Positions 61,111 to 62,657 of a stretch of DNA of 62,657 bases are shown here, one piece after another. Position 1 is the stretch's first letter, and each line of letters starts with the position of its first letter. The stretch lies in the NCBI GenBank assembly GCA_002751075.1, contig NAOQ01000232.1, positions 32,621 to 95,277 on the forward strand, read 5' to 3'. The DNA comes from Ichthyophonus hoferi (Eukaryota; Opisthokonta; Ichthyosporea; Ichthyophonida; Ichthyophonidae). A program made the translations under genes and the position numbers. Under the pieces are notes generated by a model, which was given only the letters and a program-made list of their open reading frames with translations, was not told where the DNA came from and did not search any database.

Positions 61111-62130
61111 GATAGAGCCGGGGCGGACAAATTATCAATTAAACAAATCTATCGGTGGGCACCCGATTAGAGAAACAAAAACAAATTAATTGCATTTTGA
61201 AAGTGAGTATGAATAGGCACAAAAGAAAAACCAAACTAGAAACGGAAGAAACCAAAAATAGAACAAAGTAGATATTGGCATATCTCCATTTACAGCACAC
61301 ACACATCCTTACTATTACTGGCACCTTAAATCTCAACAAGGCATCCGTTTCTATTGATACAGATGATTGAAAAAGAGTAAGGGCTGGCATAAATTTAACA
61401 GGATACCACAATTGGAGTTCAACGTACGGACTACAACAAAAGAAACTTACCTTACACAAGTGAAGCAAATTTTACTCTTCAAATCACTCCACTACACTAG
61501 GTTTGATTATATCTAAGTCAAATTCCTTTCCCAATACCAAGTGAAGTCTAATTTAGATATTCACCATGGTTTATTAAATAGTATTGCTAAAAGAACTTGA
61601 CTCGGATAGAATCAAATCTAGTGGAGTGATTCGAAAAGGCAAGGTTTCCTCACTTGTGTGAGGTAAGTTCTTGTCGATGCATTGTATATGTTGAACTCCA
61701 ATCGCGGTATCCTCCTCTGAATCTACGCCAATCCTTAATTTTTTCCAATTGTCGTTATCATTGGAAATAGATGCCTTGCCAGCATTCACGGTACCGGTAA
61801 TAGTAAGGATGTGTGTGTGCTGTAAATGGAGATATGCCAATATCTGCATTGTTCTATTTTTGGTTTCTTCCGTTTCTAGTTTGGTTTTCCTTTTGTGCCT
61901 ATTGATACTCTCTTTCTTAAGGCAATCAATTGCGTTTTTTTTTTTCTCTAATCGGGCGTCTGCCGATGGATTTGATTTATTTAGATTTTTCTACCCTGGC
62001 TCTCTCTAGAACTGTTTTTTTTATACCTTTGTTTTATAGCCAGTTCTAACTTTTAGCTAACATCAATGGGACCTAAATGAAGCCAATAACTAAATATTCG
62101 TATTAGTAAATATAACTCATGAAAGGTCAT
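60990..62130. repeat. Large inverted duplication, arms about 570 bp
   Basis: The left arm 60990-61565 and the right arm 62130-61566 (complement) align over nearly their whole length. Examples are AACCAAACTAGAAACGGAAG, GATATTGGCATATCTCC, ACAGCACACACACATCCTTACTATTAC and GGAGTTCAAC. The centre is a CCATGG at about 61564-61569 with no spacer. Each arm carries a promoter-like module at its outer end. Divergence is moderate, with indels. Confidence 0.9.
61574..61990 (-). CDS. Open frame in right arm of inverted duplication, unknown
   Basis: Stop-free minus-strand frame of 138 codons following the right-arm promoter-like module. It reads NPSADARLEKKKNAIDCLKK, NRHKRKTKLETEETKNRT, then Met at 61849 (MQILAYLHLQHTHILTITGT), and ends SSSFSNTI. 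The left arm keeps the same frame open over its basic part (LEKQKQINCILKVSMNRHKR). The first possible ATG is at 61849, so translation may start there (91 residues) or after an upstream splice. The N-terminal part is basic and helical, the C-terminal part acidic. The opposite strand is also open, so the coding strand is an inference from the promoter orientation. Family not recognised. Confidence 0.35.
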   Translation of the reverse strand, partial: KNLNKSNPSADARLEKKKNAIDCLKKESINRHKRKTKLETEETKNRTMQILAYLHLQHTHILTITGTVNAGKASISNDNDNWKKLRIGVDSEEDTAIGVQHIQCIDKNLPHTSEETLPFRITPLDLILSESSSFSNTI

Positions 62131-62198
62131 GAAGATCTACCAGAAATGTGTAATCCTATCTACTAAAACGTGGTGTTGTGAATCCCCTTGCACTGGCT

Positions 62199-62387
62199 AT
62201 GGATAGGGAGAAAGTGAGAAATGTAGTGATAGATAGAGCATTGGTAGAGCTGCAAGGGAAAATGGGGGAGCTAATATGTGTGCGCTTCGGATCCAATGAT
62301 AAAACTGTCTACCTAACAGTTGAGGAGGCCATTCGTTATGTGAAGTCGTGTGGGCATGTTGTGAATGTGGCTTCTTTATCGCCCTAG
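62199..62387 (+). CDS. Small ORF of 62 codons, unknown
   Basis: ATG frame starting MDREKVRNVVIDRALVELQG, with KMGELICVRFGSNDKTVYLT and VEEAIRYVKSCGHVVNVASL before the stop. The frame is open for about 15 codons upstream of the ATG. It is a compact alpha/beta-like sequence, noticeably GC-richer than its flanks, and a convincing protein by composition. It lies just outside the inverted duplication and may be the last exon of a gene or a complete short protein. A TATAG microsatellite follows at 62415. Confidence 0.5.
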   Translation: MDREKVRNVVIDRALVELQGKMGELICVRFGSNDKTVYLTVEEAIRYVKSCGHVVNVASLSP

Positions 62388-62414
62388 AATAGGAGAATGC
62401 TGGGTCTTTTGATA

Positions 62415-62545
62415 TATGGTATATTATAGTATAATATAATATAGTACAGTATAATGTAGCATCATATAATATAATATGGTATAGTATGATATAATATAAT
62501 ATAGTGTAGTATCATATAATACAGTATAGTATAGTATTGCAGTTA
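62415..62545. repeat. TATAG microsatellite
   Basis: Degenerate TATAG/TATAA run right after the 62-codon ORF. Confidence 0.85.
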
Positions 62546-62657
62546 TTATCGTTATTATGTAATTATTTTATAGACATCAAAAAAAAATTCTTTATTTATT
62601 TTTAATTGTTTATAAACTTATTCTTTTTGGATAACCTCAGTTCAAAATTTAAACTGA

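Overview
This is nuclear DNA of an AT-rich, intron-rich eukaryote. Genes are split by GT-AG introns with GTATGT or GTAAGT donors, and the proteins include an aspartyl-tRNA synthetase, mitochondrial ATP synthase coupling factor 6, glycogenin, a PHACTR-type PP1-binding domain and a GPI-anchored surface protein. The PHACTR-type domain points to an animal or close relative. An early-branching animal such as a sponge would fit, but the sequence alone does not settle it. Nothing bacterial was seen: no operons and no CRISPR array. No tRNA gene was recognised.

Layout: (1) 1-3974, a minisatellite, then the 3' end of a gene for an armadillo-like protein with two BTB domains. (2) 3980-9059, a broken Copia fragment, dispersed repeats and one candidate two-exon small gene. 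(3) 9060-11426, a three-exon gene of unknown function. (4) 11427-14295, dispersed repeats, including a promoter-like module. (5) 14356-24674, a 19-exon cytosolic AspRS gene with an N-terminal WHEP domain. (6) 25387-26794, ATP synthase coupling factor 6 on the minus strand, tail to tail with AspRS. (7) 27-31.8 kb, a sequencing gap, a small GC-richer ORF and two fold-back repeats. (8) 31826-33598, an intronless gene with a PHACTR-type PP1-binding module. (9) 33.6-40.4 kb, repeats and short orphan open frames. (10) 40745-50072, a 14-exon glycogenin of about 1038 residues with a long disordered and coiled-coil tail. (11) 50-56 kb, repeats and an antisense fragment of large-subunit rRNA. (12) 56078-58462, a secreted GPI-anchored protein on the minus strand, followed by two decayed copies of its tail exon. 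(13) 58.5-62.65 kb, repeats and a large inverted duplication whose arms carry a promoter-like module and an open frame.

The genes look like independent transcription units; no shared pathway is evident. Two sequence gaps (14587-15073 and 27296-27781) lie inside low-complexity tracts. The points most worth attention are the WHEP domain on AspRS, the relocated PHACTR-type module, the outsized glycogenin, the repeated GPI-tail exons, and a CCAAT/TATA promoter-like module that precedes different bodies at different loci.
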